Shown here one piece after another: positions 26,692-35,630 of a DNA stretch of 64,000 bases; within the stretch, counting starts at the first letter, position 1, and every line of letters begins with the position of its first letter. A program made the position numbers and the translations under genes. Source of the DNA: Sulfitobacter sp. S223 (GTDB lineage: Bacteria > Pseudomonadota > Alphaproteobacteria > Rhodobacterales > Rhodobacteraceae). The notes under the pieces were generated by a model. It was not told the origin of the DNA, searched no databases, and was given only the letters and a program-made list of their open reading frames with translations. Location: the NCBI RefSeq assembly GCF_025143825.1, contig NZ_CP083560.1:2232001-2296000 (forward strand), given 5' to 3'.

Positions 26692-27879
26692 ATGAACAAG
26701 ACGCCTTTTCCCTTCCCGCCCAGCGCCGCCGCTGCCCATTCCCGGCTGGCAGACTTTGCGCCAAACGCTGGCCTACAATACGCCCGCAAGCGCAACTATG
26801 ACTTGGGCGCGGGTGCGCATAGCCATGTTTCCTGCCTTTCGCCCTACTTGCGCATGAAAGTGCTGGACGAAGCCGATGTGTCCCGCGCGATATTGGCAAA
26901 TACGGACGCCCAAGAGGCGGAAAAATTTTTGATGGAGGTCTGGTGGCGGACCTATTGGAAAGGCTGGATGGAACAGCGCCCCGCCGTCTGGACCTCTACC
27001 CGCGATGATCTGACACGCCTGCACAATGAGGTTCAGACACAAAGCGGGCTACGCCAACGCTGGGAGGCCGCATGTCTGGGGCAAACCGGGATTGACCCGT
27101 TTGATCATTGGGCACAGGAACTGGCGGCAACCGGATACCTGCACAATCATGCACGTATGTGGTTTGCGTCGATCTGGATTTTCACGCTAGGTTTGCCTTG
27201 GCAGCTTGGGGCTGATTTCTTTCTCCGGAATCTTCTGGACGGCGATGTGGCGGTCAATACGCTGAGTTGGCGCTGGGTCGCAGGCATCCAGACACAGGGC
27301 AAAGCCTATCGTGCCGATCCGGACAATATAGAGAAATTTACAAACGGGCGCTTTGTCGGTGTTGGGGGGCTGGCTGAAAATGTGGTGCCGTTGCCCGCGC
27401 ATCCCACCCCTGAGCGGCAAACCCTTCGCGCCCTCGCCCCTTATGATGCCAAACCAGATGACCGCATCGGGCTATTGCTCCATTCTGACGATTTGATTGC
27501 GCCATTGGCAGAACAGGGCATCATCCCCGTCAGCACCGCCTATCTGGACGGCACTGCAGGACAAAGCCCTTGGCATATGTCCCCCATAGTTCAACAGTTC
27601 AGGACAGCCTTGATGCACGATGTCGCACCAGACGCCCAAATTCTGGGCAGCGCAGGCGCCTTGGCTGATTGGGCCACTGAGCATCAGCTGGACCATATTG
27701 TGACGCCCTATGCGCCTGTTGGCAGTCTGCGAGGTGCTTTAGCCAATGCCCGCCTGCCCGTCCCGATATTTGAGGTCCGGCGCAGAATTGATAGCACCGC
27801 ATGGCCCCTGGCCAGGGCTGGCTTTTTCAAGTTCCGTCGGCATATTCCCGATCTGCTGGATCAATTCGCGCGGACCTGA
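26692..27879 (+). CDS. Photolyase/cryptochrome-like flavoprotein with C-terminal antenna-type domain
   Basis: A 395-residue protein whose first ~250 residues form a photolyase FAD-binding fold: KRNYDLGAGAHSHVSCLSPY, EKFLMEVWWRTYWKGWMEQR, YLHNHARMWFASIWIFTLG and the ring DGDVAVNTLSWRWVAGIQT. Normal photolyases begin with the alpha/beta antenna domain; here the FAD domain comes first. The last ~135 residues (IGLLLHSDDLIAPLAEQGI, STAYLDGTAGQSPWHMSP, then LADWATEHQLDHIVTPYAPV) look like a Rossmann-type antenna domain, suggesting a permuted order. Whether it repairs DNA or senses light is unknown. It stands alone, divergent from clpP. Confidence 0.85.
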   Translation: MNKTPFPFPPSAAAAHSRLADFAPNAGLQYARKRNYDLGAGAHSHVSCLSPYLRMKVLDEADVSRAILANTDAQEAEKFLMEVWWRTYWKGWMEQRPAVWTSTRDDLTRLHNEVQTQSGLRQRWEAACLGQTGIDPFDHWAQELAATGYLHNHARMWFASIWIFTLGLPWQLGADFFLRNLLDGDVAVNTLSWRWVAGIQTQGKAYRADPDNIEKFTNGRFVGVGGLAENVVPLPAHPTPERQTLRALAPYDAKPDDRIGLLLHSDDLIAPLAEQGIIPVSTAYLDGTAGQSPWHMSPIVQQFRTALMHDVAPDAQILGSAGALADWATEHQLDHIVTPYAPVGSLRGALANARLPVPIFEVRRRIDSTAWPLARAGFFKFRRHIPDLLDQFART

Positions 27880-27899
27880 GAACTGTTCTCGTTGTCGTT

Positions 27900-27949
27900 T
27901 ATGACGCTTCCGTCATGATAGCGTAACCGTGGTGTCACACGCCTGTGAC
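27900..27949 (+). promoter_or_regulatory. Phased PHO-box-like half-sites upstream of the PhoX-family gene
   Basis: Five hexamers spaced exactly 11 bases apart: tatgac (27900), cgtcat (27911), cgtaac (27922), tgtcac (27933) and tgtgac (27944). PhoB dimers bind tandem 11-bp units with TGTCAC/TGTCAT-type cores, so this pattern upstream of a phosphatase-like gene predicts PhoB control under phosphate limitation. The last pair is the closest match. It ends 47 bases before the start codon. The pattern is seen; binding is inferred. Confidence 0.65.
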
Positions 27950-27996
27950 GGAATCAGCGCAAAAGGCATCCAACCTATTAGCGATCGGAGCAAGCC

Positions 27997-30027
27997 ATGA
28001 CACGCAGAGATATCATCAACGACCCGTCCATCGGCAACAAGGCGGAAGCCTACGAGGCATTTGATGACATTCCGACAAACCCGAACCTGAGCAGCACCAT
28101 CGGCGAGGTCGTGGCAGCGCGCTATTCACGCCGTGATATGTTCAAGGGTGCGCTGGCGGTGACAACAACGACCGCGTTGTTCGGCACTTCTGCGATGATC
28201 GCGCCAAAACAGGCTGCGGCCGCTGGCACCTCGCGGTATAACTTCACCGAGCTGGAGTGGGGCAATGACACGATGCACCACGTCGCCGAAGGCTATGACG
28301 CCGAGATCCTGCTGCGCTGGGGCGATCCGATCACCGCTGAAGCGCCAGAATTCGACGTCATGAACCAGACGGCGGCTGCCCAGCTTCAGCAGTTCGGATA
28401 TAACAACGATTACGTCGGCTTCACCGCTCTGAACGAGGCTGGCACACGCGGGCTGCTGTGTGTGAACCACGAATACACCAACGAAGAAGTCATGTTCCCC
28501 GGTCTGGGCCGTCAGGACCGCGACGGCTTTAGGGGCATGACACCAGAGCTGATCGACATTGAAATGGCCGCCCACGGCGGTACTGTGGTCGAGATCGAAA
28601 AAGAGACAACAGGCGAATGGCGCGTTGAGCGTAACGGCAAATACAACCGCCGCATCACACCGCTGAATACCCAAATGACCATCTCTGGTCCCGCTGCCGG
28701 TCACGCCCGCATGAAGACGAATGCCGATCCCGAAGGCATGACGGTCATCGGCACGCTGAACAACTGCGCAGGCGGTATGACCCCATGGGGCACGTACCTC
28801 ATGGCCGAAGAGAACTTCCACGGCTATTTCTGGACGTCCAAGCTGGATGGTGACGGCAAACCTGACCTGAGCACCCTGCCCGCCGATGAGGCCAAGCGCC
28901 ACAACCGCTATGGCGTGCCGGGCATGTGGTATGCTTGGGGCACCACCCATGATCGCTTTGACATCGACAAAGAACCGAACGAACCAAACCGCTATGGCTG
29001 GATCGTCGAAGTTGACCCGCGCAATCCTGATGCCATGCCCGTTAAGCATACCGCTCTTGGCCGCTTCCGCCATGAGGGGTGTGAGACGACCCAAGCCGCC
29101 GATGGCCGCCTTGTGGTCTATTCGGGCGACGACAACCGTTTTGATTATCAGTACAAATATGTCTCCAACGGCACAGTCTCTGAGGATATGGCAGCCAATT
29201 CAAAACTGCTGAGTGATGGCACCCTGTTTGTCGCACGCTTTGACGAGGACGGCACGATTGTCTGGCTGCCACTGGTCCACGGCACAGGCCCTCTGACCGC
29301 CGAAAACGGGTTCAATGACCAGGGCGATGTCATGATCGACACGCGCCTTGCTGCCGACCTGCTGGGTGCCACCCCTATGGATCGCCCCGAAGACGCACAG
29401 CCCCGCGGTGACGGCTCTGTCTATCTGATGCTGACCAACAACTCCAAGCGCAAGCCGGACGCGGTGGATGCGGCCAACCCGCGCCCCGAAAGCTCCTTTG
29501 GTCATATCATCGAGATCAAGGAAGACGGTGGCGACCACGGCGCGCCGAAAGGTACTTGGTCGATCCTTGTGAAATGCGGCGACCCTTCGGTTGCCGAAGT
29601 CGGCGCACTGTGGAACCCCGAGACATCGCAGAACGGATGGTTCGGGTCCCCTGACAATGCAGCGATCGATGCGGACGGGCGGCTTTGGGTGTCCACCGAT
29701 CAGGGCGGCAACTGGGGCAAGACCGGCAAATCCGACGGGCTTTATGCGGTGGAGACAGAAGGCGAAGCGCGCGGCACGTCCAAGCTGTTCTTCCGCTGCC
29801 CCGTGGGCGGTGAGATGTGCGGCCCCTACTTCACCGATGATCAGGAAACGCTGTTTGTTGCGGTGCAGCACCCCGGCACCGATGGCACCAAGGATCTGGT
29901 TGGCTTCGAGCGCGACTCAACCTTTGAGGATCCGGCAACACGCTGGCCTGATTTCGACCCTGCGATGCCACCACGACCTGCCGTGGTTGTTGTCACAAAG
30001 CAGGGCGGCGGCAAAATCGCAGTATAA
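27997..30027 (+). CDS. PhoX-family (DUF839) Tat-exported phosphatase-like protein
   Basis: A 676-residue protein of the DUF839/PhoX family, calcium/iron-dependent alkaline phosphatases common in marine bacteria. A Tat motif SRRDMFKGAL lies at residues 44-53, after an unusually long hydrophilic n-region that is typical of this family, and is followed by a hydrophobic stretch and QAAAAG. The six-bladed propeller region includes LLCVNHEYTNEEVMFPG, NNCAGGMTPWGTYLMAEENF, LGRFRHEGCETTQAADGRL and VVYSGDDNRFDYQYKYVS. The upstream phased PHO-box-like sites support phosphate regulation. Phosphatase activity itself is inferred from family. Confidence 0.9.
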   Translation: MTRRDIINDPSIGNKAEAYEAFDDIPTNPNLSSTIGEVVAARYSRRDMFKGALAVTTTTALFGTSAMIAPKQAAAAGTSRYNFTELEWGNDTMHHVAEGYDAEILLRWGDPITAEAPEFDVMNQTAAAQLQQFGYNNDYVGFTALNEAGTRGLLCVNHEYTNEEVMFPGLGRQDRDGFRGMTPELIDIEMAAHGGTVVEIEKETTGEWRVERNGKYNRRITPLNTQMTISGPAAGHARMKTNADPEGMTVIGTLNNCAGGMTPWGTYLMAEENFHGYFWTSKLDGDGKPDLSTLPADEAKRHNRYGVPGMWYAWGTTHDRFDIDKEPNEPNRYGWIVEVDPRNPDAMPVKHTALGRFRHEGCETTQAADGRLVVYSGDDNRFDYQYKYVSNGTVSEDMAANSKLLSDGTLFVARFDEDGTIVWLPLVHGTGPLTAENGFNDQGDVMIDTRLAADLLGATPMDRPEDAQPRGDGSVYLMLTNNSKRKPDAVDAANPRPESSFGHIIEIKEDGGDHGAPKGTWSILVKCGDPSVAEVGALWNPETSQNGWFGSPDNAAIDADGRLWVSTDQGGNWGKTGKSDGLYAVETEGEARGTSKLFFRCPVGGEMCGPYFTDDQETLFVAVQHPGTDGTKDLVGFERDSTFEDPATRWPDFDPAMPPRPAVVVVTKQGGGKIAV

Positions 30028-30062
30028 CCCCCTATTTTCAAGAGATATTTTAGCACAGCTTT

Positions 30063-30095
30063 GGCCCCGCCGTATTAGGCGGGGTCATATTCTTT
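30063..30095 (+). terminator. Terminator of the PhoX-family gene
   Basis: Stem ccccgcc / ggcgggg with a six-base loop followed by tcatattctttttg, 36 bases after the stop codon. Confidence 0.85.
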
Positions 30096-30124
30096 TTGAA
30101 CTCAATCTGTGATAGAATAACGCC

Positions 30125-30367
30125 ATGAACAAAGAGCCTCCCGCCCCTTGTCACCGGACACCTGCGCGCATCGACTGGCATTGCGCCCCCTTGGCGCCGG
30201 AAACGGTTATCACGGACAGCTACCGCAATACCCAGAATGTGAGACGGTTTTTCAAATCCCAGATCGGGCCAGAGTTTAAATTCAACCGCCCCTTCATGGC
30301 GTGGATGAAAGCAAACAGCGGCCAGACCCTTGGCGACGCAGTCATCGCATACCGCAGTTTTATCTGA
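30125..30367 (+). CDS. DUF6434-like small protein
   Basis: An 80-residue soluble protein. The conserved segment is SYRNTQNVRRFFKSQIGPEF followed by KFNRPFMAWMKANSGQTLGD and AVIAYR, which I recognise as the DUF6434 domain, sometimes found next to SAP DNA-binding domains. Here there is no SAP domain. It is basic and may contact nucleic acid, but this is inference. It converges on znuA with 6 bases between the stops, so the two transcripts probably overlap. Confidence 0.75.
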   Translation: MNKEPPAPCHRTPARIDWHCAPLAPETVITDSYRNTQNVRRFFKSQIGPEFKFNRPFMAWMKANSGQTLGDAVIAYRSFI

Positions 30368-30373
30368 TCCGCG

Positions 30374-31348
30374 CTACTTGGCCGACAGGCACGTGGCCAG
30401 ATCATCGGCAAAGCGGCGCAGCACGTCGGCGTAATGCTCTTCCCCGTTACCCATCGGATCAAGCTCGGCCAAGCGTGTGTCCTGACCGTCTGTGACTGTG
30501 CGCAACAAAGATGTGTTTTCCTGAGGCGAGGTAAAGGCGCAAGCAACTGGATGCTCGGCCAGCTCATCCCGCAATGCCTTGAGGCTCGCCGGGCCCGGGC
30601 TGCGGCCATCACCGGGGATCACAAAGGCTTCGGCCTGCATGCCGAAGGCAGCCTCGAAATACTGGGTGCCATCATGCAGCACGATAAACGGCGTGTCATG
30701 CAACGGCGCCAACAGCACGTTGATGTCTTGCACAGCCTCACCGATCTCCTCGCTCAGCATGGTCCAGTTGTTCATATAGGTCTGGGCGTTGTCGGGATCT
30801 ATCTGCGCCAAGGTCTTGGCAACCACACCGGCCCACTGCACAGCGTTATCCGGTGACAGCCAGCCGTGGGGATCAATATCACCGTGGTGCTCATGCCCGT
30901 GTGCTTCTTCGTGATCATGCCCTTCATCCGCATGTTCATGACCATCCTCATGTTCAGCCTCATGGTCGTGCTCTTGGTCGTGTGCATCTTCCCCTCCCAG
31001 CATGCCAGCAGGGCGTATGGCCAACTCTTTGGTTCCAGGCAGTGCCATCAGTGTCAGACGCGCGGCATCGCCAGACAGCGTGTCCAGCGGCTCCTCCAGC
31101 CAGTGGGTCAGCGTAGGGCCAACCCAGACCACGACATCCGCGTTGCGCAGGGCGCGCGCCTCTGACGGGCGCATGGCATAGCTGTGCGGCGAAGCGCTGG
31201 TAGGAATGATCAAGGACGGGCTACCCACCCCTTCCATCACCTGCGCGACCAAGGACCGGATCGGCGCAATATCGGTCACCACGCGCGGGGCCTCCTGAGC
31301 GGCCAGCGGCGAAGAGAGCAAACAAAGAGAAGCAAGCAGAGAGCGCAT
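30374..31348 (-). CDS. znuA: Zinc ABC transporter substrate-binding protein
   Basis: Periplasmic zinc receptor, 324 residues. The start at 31348 gives a Sec signal (MRSLLASLCLLSSPLAAQEA); the longer frame upstream overlaps zur and is rejected. Metal-site histidines are in SASPHSYAMRPSEA, GDIDPHGWLSPDNA and IVLHDGTQYFEAAFG. Between them is a His/Asp/Glu-rich loop (about residues 120-165, with HDHEAEHEDGHEH) that is the hallmark of zinc-specific ZnuA rather than manganese receptors. It is divergent from zur, and the shared interval carries a Zur-like palindrome. Confidence 0.95.
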   Translation of the reverse strand: MRSLLASLCLLSSPLAAQEAPRVVTDIAPIRSLVAQVMEGVGSPSLIIPTSASPHSYAMRPSEARALRNADVVVWVGPTLTHWLEEPLDTLSGDAARLTLMALPGTKELAIRPAGMLGGEDAHDQEHDHEAEHEDGHEHADEGHDHEEAHGHEHHGDIDPHGWLSPDNAVQWAGVVAKTLAQIDPDNAQTYMNNWTMLSEEIGEAVQDINVLLAPLHDTPFIVLHDGTQYFEAAFGMQAEAFVIPGDGRSPGPASLKALRDELAEHPVACAFTSPQENTSLLRTVTDGQDTRLAELDPMGNGEEHYADVLRRFADDLATCLSAK

Positions 31349-31391
31349 TCGGAGAATCCTTTTGATGTGTTGCGGGGTCTTGCTACTCATA

Positions 31392-31403
31392 ATGTTATAA
31401 CAT
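31392..31403. promoter_or_regulatory. Zur-like operator between znuA and zur
   Basis: A perfect 12-base palindrome atgttataacat in the znuA-zur interval, 44 bases from znuA and 39 from zur. Zur boxes of alphaproteobacteria are AT-rich palindromes with a TGTTATNNTATAACA-like core, so this site probably represses both promoters when zinc is plentiful. Confidence 0.8.
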
Positions 31404-31441
31404 ATCAATTGCGAAATTGACCAACAGCGGAGACCTGCCCC

Positions 31442-31924
31442 ATGTCGGATGCCATCGGCTTTCAATGCCGCGATCACAGCGCCTGCAAACAGACCATGCT
31501 TGCCCAAGCGCAAGATCATTGCGCAGATGCGGGTCTGCGCCTGACCCCTGTCCGCCGCCGCACGCTGGAAATACTGTTGGCCGAGCACCGCGCGCTGGGG
31601 GCCTATGACGTGCTGGCGCGGCTGTCGGCAGATGGTATGGGCACCCAGCCACCCGTCGCCTATCGGGCGCTGGATTTTCTGGTAAAGGCTGGGTTCGCCC
31701 ATAAGATCGAAGCCCTGAATGCCTATACCGCCTGCGTACATCCGGGACATAGCCACACACCTGCCTTTCTGATCTGCCGCAACTGCGAGACGGTGGCAGA
31801 GGCCGACACCTCCCCCGCCGAAGGCCGGTTGGGCGATGCAGCGCGCGCGGCAGGATTTGTGATTGAACGCACAGTGGTCGAAGCCACAGGGATTTGCCCT
31901 GATTGCGCTGGAGTTGCCGCATGA
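31442..31924 (+). CDS. zur: Fur-family zinc uptake regulator
   Basis: A 160-residue Fur-family repressor. The winged-helix region contains LRLTPVRRRTLEILLAEHRA, AYDVLARLSADGMGTQPPVA and YRALDFLVKAGFAHKIE; the dimerisation domain has HPGHSHTPAFLICRNCETV and the C-terminal CPDC pair, forming the structural Cys4 zinc site. Gene context (znuC-znuB downstream with an ATGA overlap, znuA divergent) identifies it as Zur rather than Fur, PerR or Mur. It probably controls this locus through the adjacent palindrome. Confidence 0.93.
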   Translation: MSDAIGFQCRDHSACKQTMLAQAQDHCADAGLRLTPVRRRTLEILLAEHRALGAYDVLARLSADGMGTQPPVAYRALDFLVKAGFAHKIEALNAYTACVHPGHSHTPAFLICRNCETVAEADTSPAEGRLGDAARAAGFVIERTVVEATGICPDCAGVAA

Positions 31925-32679
31925 GCCCGCTGATCGAAACACGGAACCTGCGCCTCGCCTATGGCGGACGCACCGTCTTGCGTGATGTGAACATCAAAAT
32001 TGATCGCGGCGAGATCGTCACCATTGTCGGGCCGAACGGGTCTGGCAAGTCCTCCCTACTACGGGCGCTCATTGGCGCGGTGCGGCCACTGGAGGGGTCG
32101 GTGCGGCGCGCGCCCGGCCTACGCATCGGATACGTGCCCCAGTCTTTGGCGATTGATGCAACCCTGCCGCTGACGGTATCGCGGTTTCTGAACCTGCCTG
32201 TAAGGGTCAGCGCCGACGTCGCTCATGCCGCGCTGGTTGATGCTGGCGTGGGGGATTTGGGCCAAAGGCAGCTTGGTGCCTTGTCGGGCGGGCAGTTTCA
32301 ACGGGTACTACTTGCCCGCGCCTTGCTGCAACAACCTGATATCCTGATTCTTGACGAAGCCACCCAGGGGTTGGACCAACCGGGGTCGGCGAAATTCTAC
32401 CAACAGATTGACGCGGTGCGCCGGACCCGTGGATGTGCCGTGCTGATGGTCAGCCATGATTTGCACGTAGTCATGGCCGCCTCAGACCGCGTTCTGTGCC
32501 TGAACGGGCATGTCTGCTGCGAAGGAACGCCACAGGTGGTTGCGGATGCGCCTGAATACCGCGCGTTGTTCGGCACCGGTACGGAAGGCGCGCTTGCGCT
32601 CTATCGTCACCATCACGACCACAGCCATTCCCACGACCATGACCACGATGCTCACGACCATAAGGAGCCCGCAGCATGA
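31921..32679 (+). CDS. znuC: Zinc ABC transporter ATPase
   Basis: Cytosolic ATPase for zinc uptake, 252 residues. Walker A is GPNGSGKSS, the signature LSGGQFQRVLLARALL, Walker B ILILDEATQGLD and the H-loop MVSHDLHVVMA. The C-terminal 20 residues are His/Asp-rich (HHHDHSHSHDHDHDAHDH), as in many ZnuC proteins. The start at 31921 overlaps the zur stop as ATGA and the stop overlaps the znuB start the same way, so zur-znuC-znuB is a translationally coupled operon. Confidence 0.95.
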   Translation: MSPLIETRNLRLAYGGRTVLRDVNIKIDRGEIVTIVGPNGSGKSSLLRALIGAVRPLEGSVRRAPGLRIGYVPQSLAIDATLPLTVSRFLNLPVRVSADVAHAALVDAGVGDLGQRQLGALSGGQFQRVLLARALLQQPDILILDEATQGLDQPGSAKFYQQIDAVRRTRGCAVLMVSHDLHVVMAASDRVLCLNGHVCCEGTPQVVADAPEYRALFGTGTEGALALYRHHHDHSHSHDHDHDAHDHKEPAA

Positions 32680-33476
32680 TAGACGACTTCATTCTTCGCG
32701 CGGCCCTTGCCGGTCTTGGCGTTGCATTGGCAGCGGCGCCTCTGGGTTGCTTTGTCGTCTGGCGCCGCATGGCCTACTTCGGGGATGCGACCAGCCATGC
32801 TGCCATCCTTGGCGTAGCCTTGGCGTTAGCCACGGATTTACCAGTATTCGCAGGGGTTCTGGCCGTAGCGTTGGCGATGGCGTTGATCATCAGCACACTC
32901 ACAGACCGGCAGGTCAGCTCTGACGCGCTGCTGGGTGTTCTGGCCCATGCAGCGCTTGCCCTAGGTCTGGTAGCGGTGTCGTTTATCGACGGTGTTCAGG
33001 TCGATCTCGAAAGCTATCTGTTTGGCGAAATTCTGGCTGTCACCACCCGTGATGTGGTGGTGATCTGGACAGGAGCGGGTCTGGTGCTTGCGCTGCTTGT
33101 CTGGCGCTGGCAGGCACTGCTGACATCTACCCTGTCAGCAGATCTGGCCACGGCCAGCGGCATCTCGGCGCGGCGCGAACAGCTGATCCTCACGCTTGCG
33201 CTCGCTTTGACAGTGGCTGTGGCGATCAAGGTGGTCGGCGCCCTGCTTATCGCTGCAATGCTGGTGATCCCCGCCGCGACAGCGCGCCCGTTCGCACGTA
33301 CCCCGGAGGCGATGGCCGCATATGCCCTTGCGGCGGGAAGCCTTGCTGCATTGGGCGGACTTTTCGGCGCCTTCACATTTGACACGCCGGCAGGGCCAAG
33401 CATCGTCACGATGGCTGCGGCGCTTTTTGCCATCAGTGCAGCACTGTCCCCGCTCCTGCGCCGTGCCGAGCGCTGA
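32676..33476 (+). CDS. znuB: Zinc ABC transporter permease
   Basis: Inner-membrane permease of the ABC-3 family, 266 residues with about eight hydrophobic spans. Characteristic segments are RRMAYFGDATSHAAILGVAL, VDLESYLFGEILAVTTRDV, then VKVVGALLIAAMLVIPAATA-like residues in IKVVGALLIAAMLVIPAA. It begins in an ATGA overlap with znuC and is the last gene of the operon. The 60 bases downstream before kynU's end contain no clear terminator. Confidence 0.95.
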   Translation: MIDDFILRAALAGLGVALAAAPLGCFVVWRRMAYFGDATSHAAILGVALALATDLPVFAGVLAVALAMALIISTLTDRQVSSDALLGVLAHAALALGLVAVSFIDGVQVDLESYLFGEILAVTTRDVVVIWTGAGLVLALLVWRWQALLTSTLSADLATASGISARREQLILTLALALTVAVAIKVVGALLIAAMLVIPAATARPFARTPEAMAAYALAAGSLAALGGLFGAFTFDTPAGPSIVTMAAALFAISAALSPLLRRAER

Positions 33477-33536
33477 TCAGCGCGCCTTCCGAAGCTCATG
33501 TAAAACTTGAGCTTCAGACCACATACAACTGATTTA

Positions 33537-34727
33537 TCAGGTAACTTTTGATCGGACCTTATATTTATCCTGATCCCATAGATCATTATTCATCACATCT
33601 GCGATGATCTTCACCGCAGCAGTTATATCCGCGGCATCCAGATACATTGGTGTAAATCCAAACCGCATAATATCAGGTGCACGAAAGTCCCCAATAACCC
33701 CGCGATCAATCACTGCCTGCATAGCAGCATAGCCTTCGTGGAAACGGAAAGATACCTGAGAGCCACGCACAGCACTGTCCCGAGGGCTGGCCAAAGTCAA
33801 AGCAGGCACATCGCGCTCAACCTCGGCGATGAACTGCTCTTGTAGGGCTACAGAGGCTGCGCGTAGCTCTGCCATATCCACATCGGCCCAAAGCTCCATA
33901 GCGACTTCAAGCGCTGTGAGCTGGATAACTGGCGGCGTTCCCACGCGCATGCGGTCAATCCCTGATCCGGCCTTGTAATTCAAATCAAAGGCAAATGGCT
34001 GACGGTGCCCCAACCAGCCGCTGAGCGCTGGTTCAATCGTTTCCGCCAAATCGGGACGAACATAGATAAACGCAGGCGCACCCGGACCGCCGTTAAGATA
34101 TTTATAGGTACAGCCGATGGCGAATTCACAGTTGGAACCGATCAGATCGACCTCATGCGCGCCCGCCGAATGGGCAAGATCCCACAACATCACCGCGCCC
34201 TTGGCGTGCGCCACTTCTGTCATAGTTTTCATGTCGTGCATGCGACCGGTGCGATAATCGACCTGCGTGAGCATCACCACGGCGACAGTTTCATCCACCC
34301 TAGCCGCCACATCTTCGGGTGCCACGGTACGCAGCTCGTACCCTTGCTCTAGCAGCCCGACAAGGCCTTCGGCCATATAAAGGTCAGAGGGGAAGTTTCC
34401 TGTATCGCTGAGGATCACACGCCGCTCTGGCATCAATTTGATCGCGGCGGCCAGCGCCTGAAATACCTTTAGCGACAGCGTATCGCCCATCACGACCGAG
34501 CCTTCGGGCGCCCCTATGATCCGTGCGACCTGATCCCCGACACGCGCAGGCTGGTCCATCCACCCTGCCCCGTTCCAGCCGCGAATAAGCATCTCTCCCC
34601 ACTCATCGGTGAGCATGGTTTGCACGCGGGCAGCGACCGCCTTGGGCATGGGGCCAAGGGAATTGCCATCAAGATAGATCACGCCTTCCGGCAAGATAAA
34701 CGCTTCTTTTTTCAGGATATTGGACAC
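33537..34727 (-). CDS. kynU: Kynureninase
   Basis: PLP enzyme that cleaves kynurenine to anthranilate and alanine in tryptophan degradation. The 396-residue protein has YLDGNSLGPMPKAVAARVQT at the N-terminus, the PLP-phosphate region MGDTLSLKVFQALAAAIK, DLAHSAGAHEVDLIGSNCEF and the Schiff-base lysine in GCTYKYLNGGPGAPAFIYV. The start is a GTG directly after the kynA stop (TAA-GTG, no spacer), indicating tight coupling. kynB (arylformamidase) is not present here. Confident. Confidence 0.96.
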   Translation of the reverse strand: MSNILKKEAFILPEGVIYLDGNSLGPMPKAVAARVQTMLTDEWGEMLIRGWNGAGWMDQPARVGDQVARIIGAPEGSVVMGDTLSLKVFQALAAAIKLMPERRVILSDTGNFPSDLYMAEGLVGLLEQGYELRTVAPEDVAARVDETVAVVMLTQVDYRTGRMHDMKTMTEVAHAKGAVMLWDLAHSAGAHEVDLIGSNCEFAIGCTYKYLNGGPGAPAFIYVRPDLAETIEPALSGWLGHRQPFAFDLNYKAGSGIDRMRVGTPPVIQLTALEVAMELWADVDMAELRAASVALQEQFIAEVERDVPALTLASPRDSAVRGSQVSFRFHEGYAAMQAVIDRGVIGDFRAPDIMRFGFTPMYLDAADITAAVKIIADVMNNDLWDQDKYKVRSKVT

Positions 34728-35555
34728 TTAAAGCGCTCCTCTTACATTCCATAATTCAGGAAACAGTTCTACTTCGAGCATTTTGCGCAAATAAGCCACG
34801 CCCGCCGTCCCGCCTGTGCCCCGCTTGAACCCGATGATCCGCTCTACGGTCGTCACGTGATTAAAGCGCCACCGACGGAAATAGTCCTCAAGATCGACCA
34901 GCTTTTCCGCTAGCTCGTACAGATCCCAATGGGCGCGCGGGTCTTCATAGACGCGCTGCCACAGGTCCTGCACCGCAATGTCCGCAGACCAATCCGCCTG
35001 CCCCGGTTCGCCAGCCAGCGACGCGTGGTCAAAACGCGCGCACAGCAACGATATTGCCACCTGATACAGGCTGGGCCGGGCAAGTTCAGCCTTGAGCCGC
35101 GCATACGCCTCTTCGCGGTGCTTGTGCAGCTTCATCAAGGCGCTGTTGCGATTGCCAAGGATAAACTCCACCAACCGGTACTGATGCGACTGGAACCCCG
35201 ACGAGTTACCAAGGCTGGGCCGGAAGGCCGTGTATTCGCTGGGCGTCATTGTGCGCAGCACATCCCACGCAGAGTTAAGCTGTTCGAAAATGCGCGCTAC
35301 ACGACTCAGCATTTTGAAGGCCGCAGGCAATTCCCCGTTCACCAATGACGCACGCGCCGCCTCAAGCTCGTGTATCGCCAACCTCATCCAAAGCTCGGAG
35401 GTCTGGTGTTGCACGATAAACAGCATCTCGTCATGGGCGTCAGACAGCGGATGCTGAGCGTTCAGAATTGGATCAAGACCAAGATAGTCCCCGTAGGACA
35501 TATCTTTGGAAAAATCCATTTTGGCACCTTCGGCAGCCTTTTCAAAATCACTCAT
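34728..35555 (-). CDS. kynA: Tryptophan 2,3-dioxygenase
   Basis: Haem enzyme that opens the tryptophan indole ring to give N-formylkynurenine. The 275-residue sequence has the family features [37 protein letters not shown] with the active-site His/Glu region, [20 protein letters not shown] and the haem-ligand region [20 protein letters not shown]. Length is normal for bacterial TDO. It is directly coupled to kynU; a short intergenic stretch separates it from the unknown gene upstream. Confidence 0.96.
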   Translation of the reverse strand: MSDFEKAAEGAKMDFSKDMSYGDYLGLDPILNAQHPLSDAHDEMLFIVQHQTSELWMRLAIHELEAARASLVNGELPAAFKMLSRVARIFEQLNSAWDVLRTMTPSEYTAFRPSLGNSSGFQSHQYRLVEFILGNRNSALMKLHKHREEAYARLKAELARPSLYQVAISLLCARFDHASLAGEPGQADWSADIAVQDLWQRVYEDPRAHWDLYELAEKLVDLEDYFRRWRFNHVTTVERIIGFKRGTGGTAGVAYLRKMLEVELFPELWNVRGAL

Positions 35556-35630
35556 CCTACGTGCCTTTTTTCAGCTGTTTTGTCGTGACCTATCATGCCT
35601 AAAGCTATCAGACCAATGATGAAACAGCCC

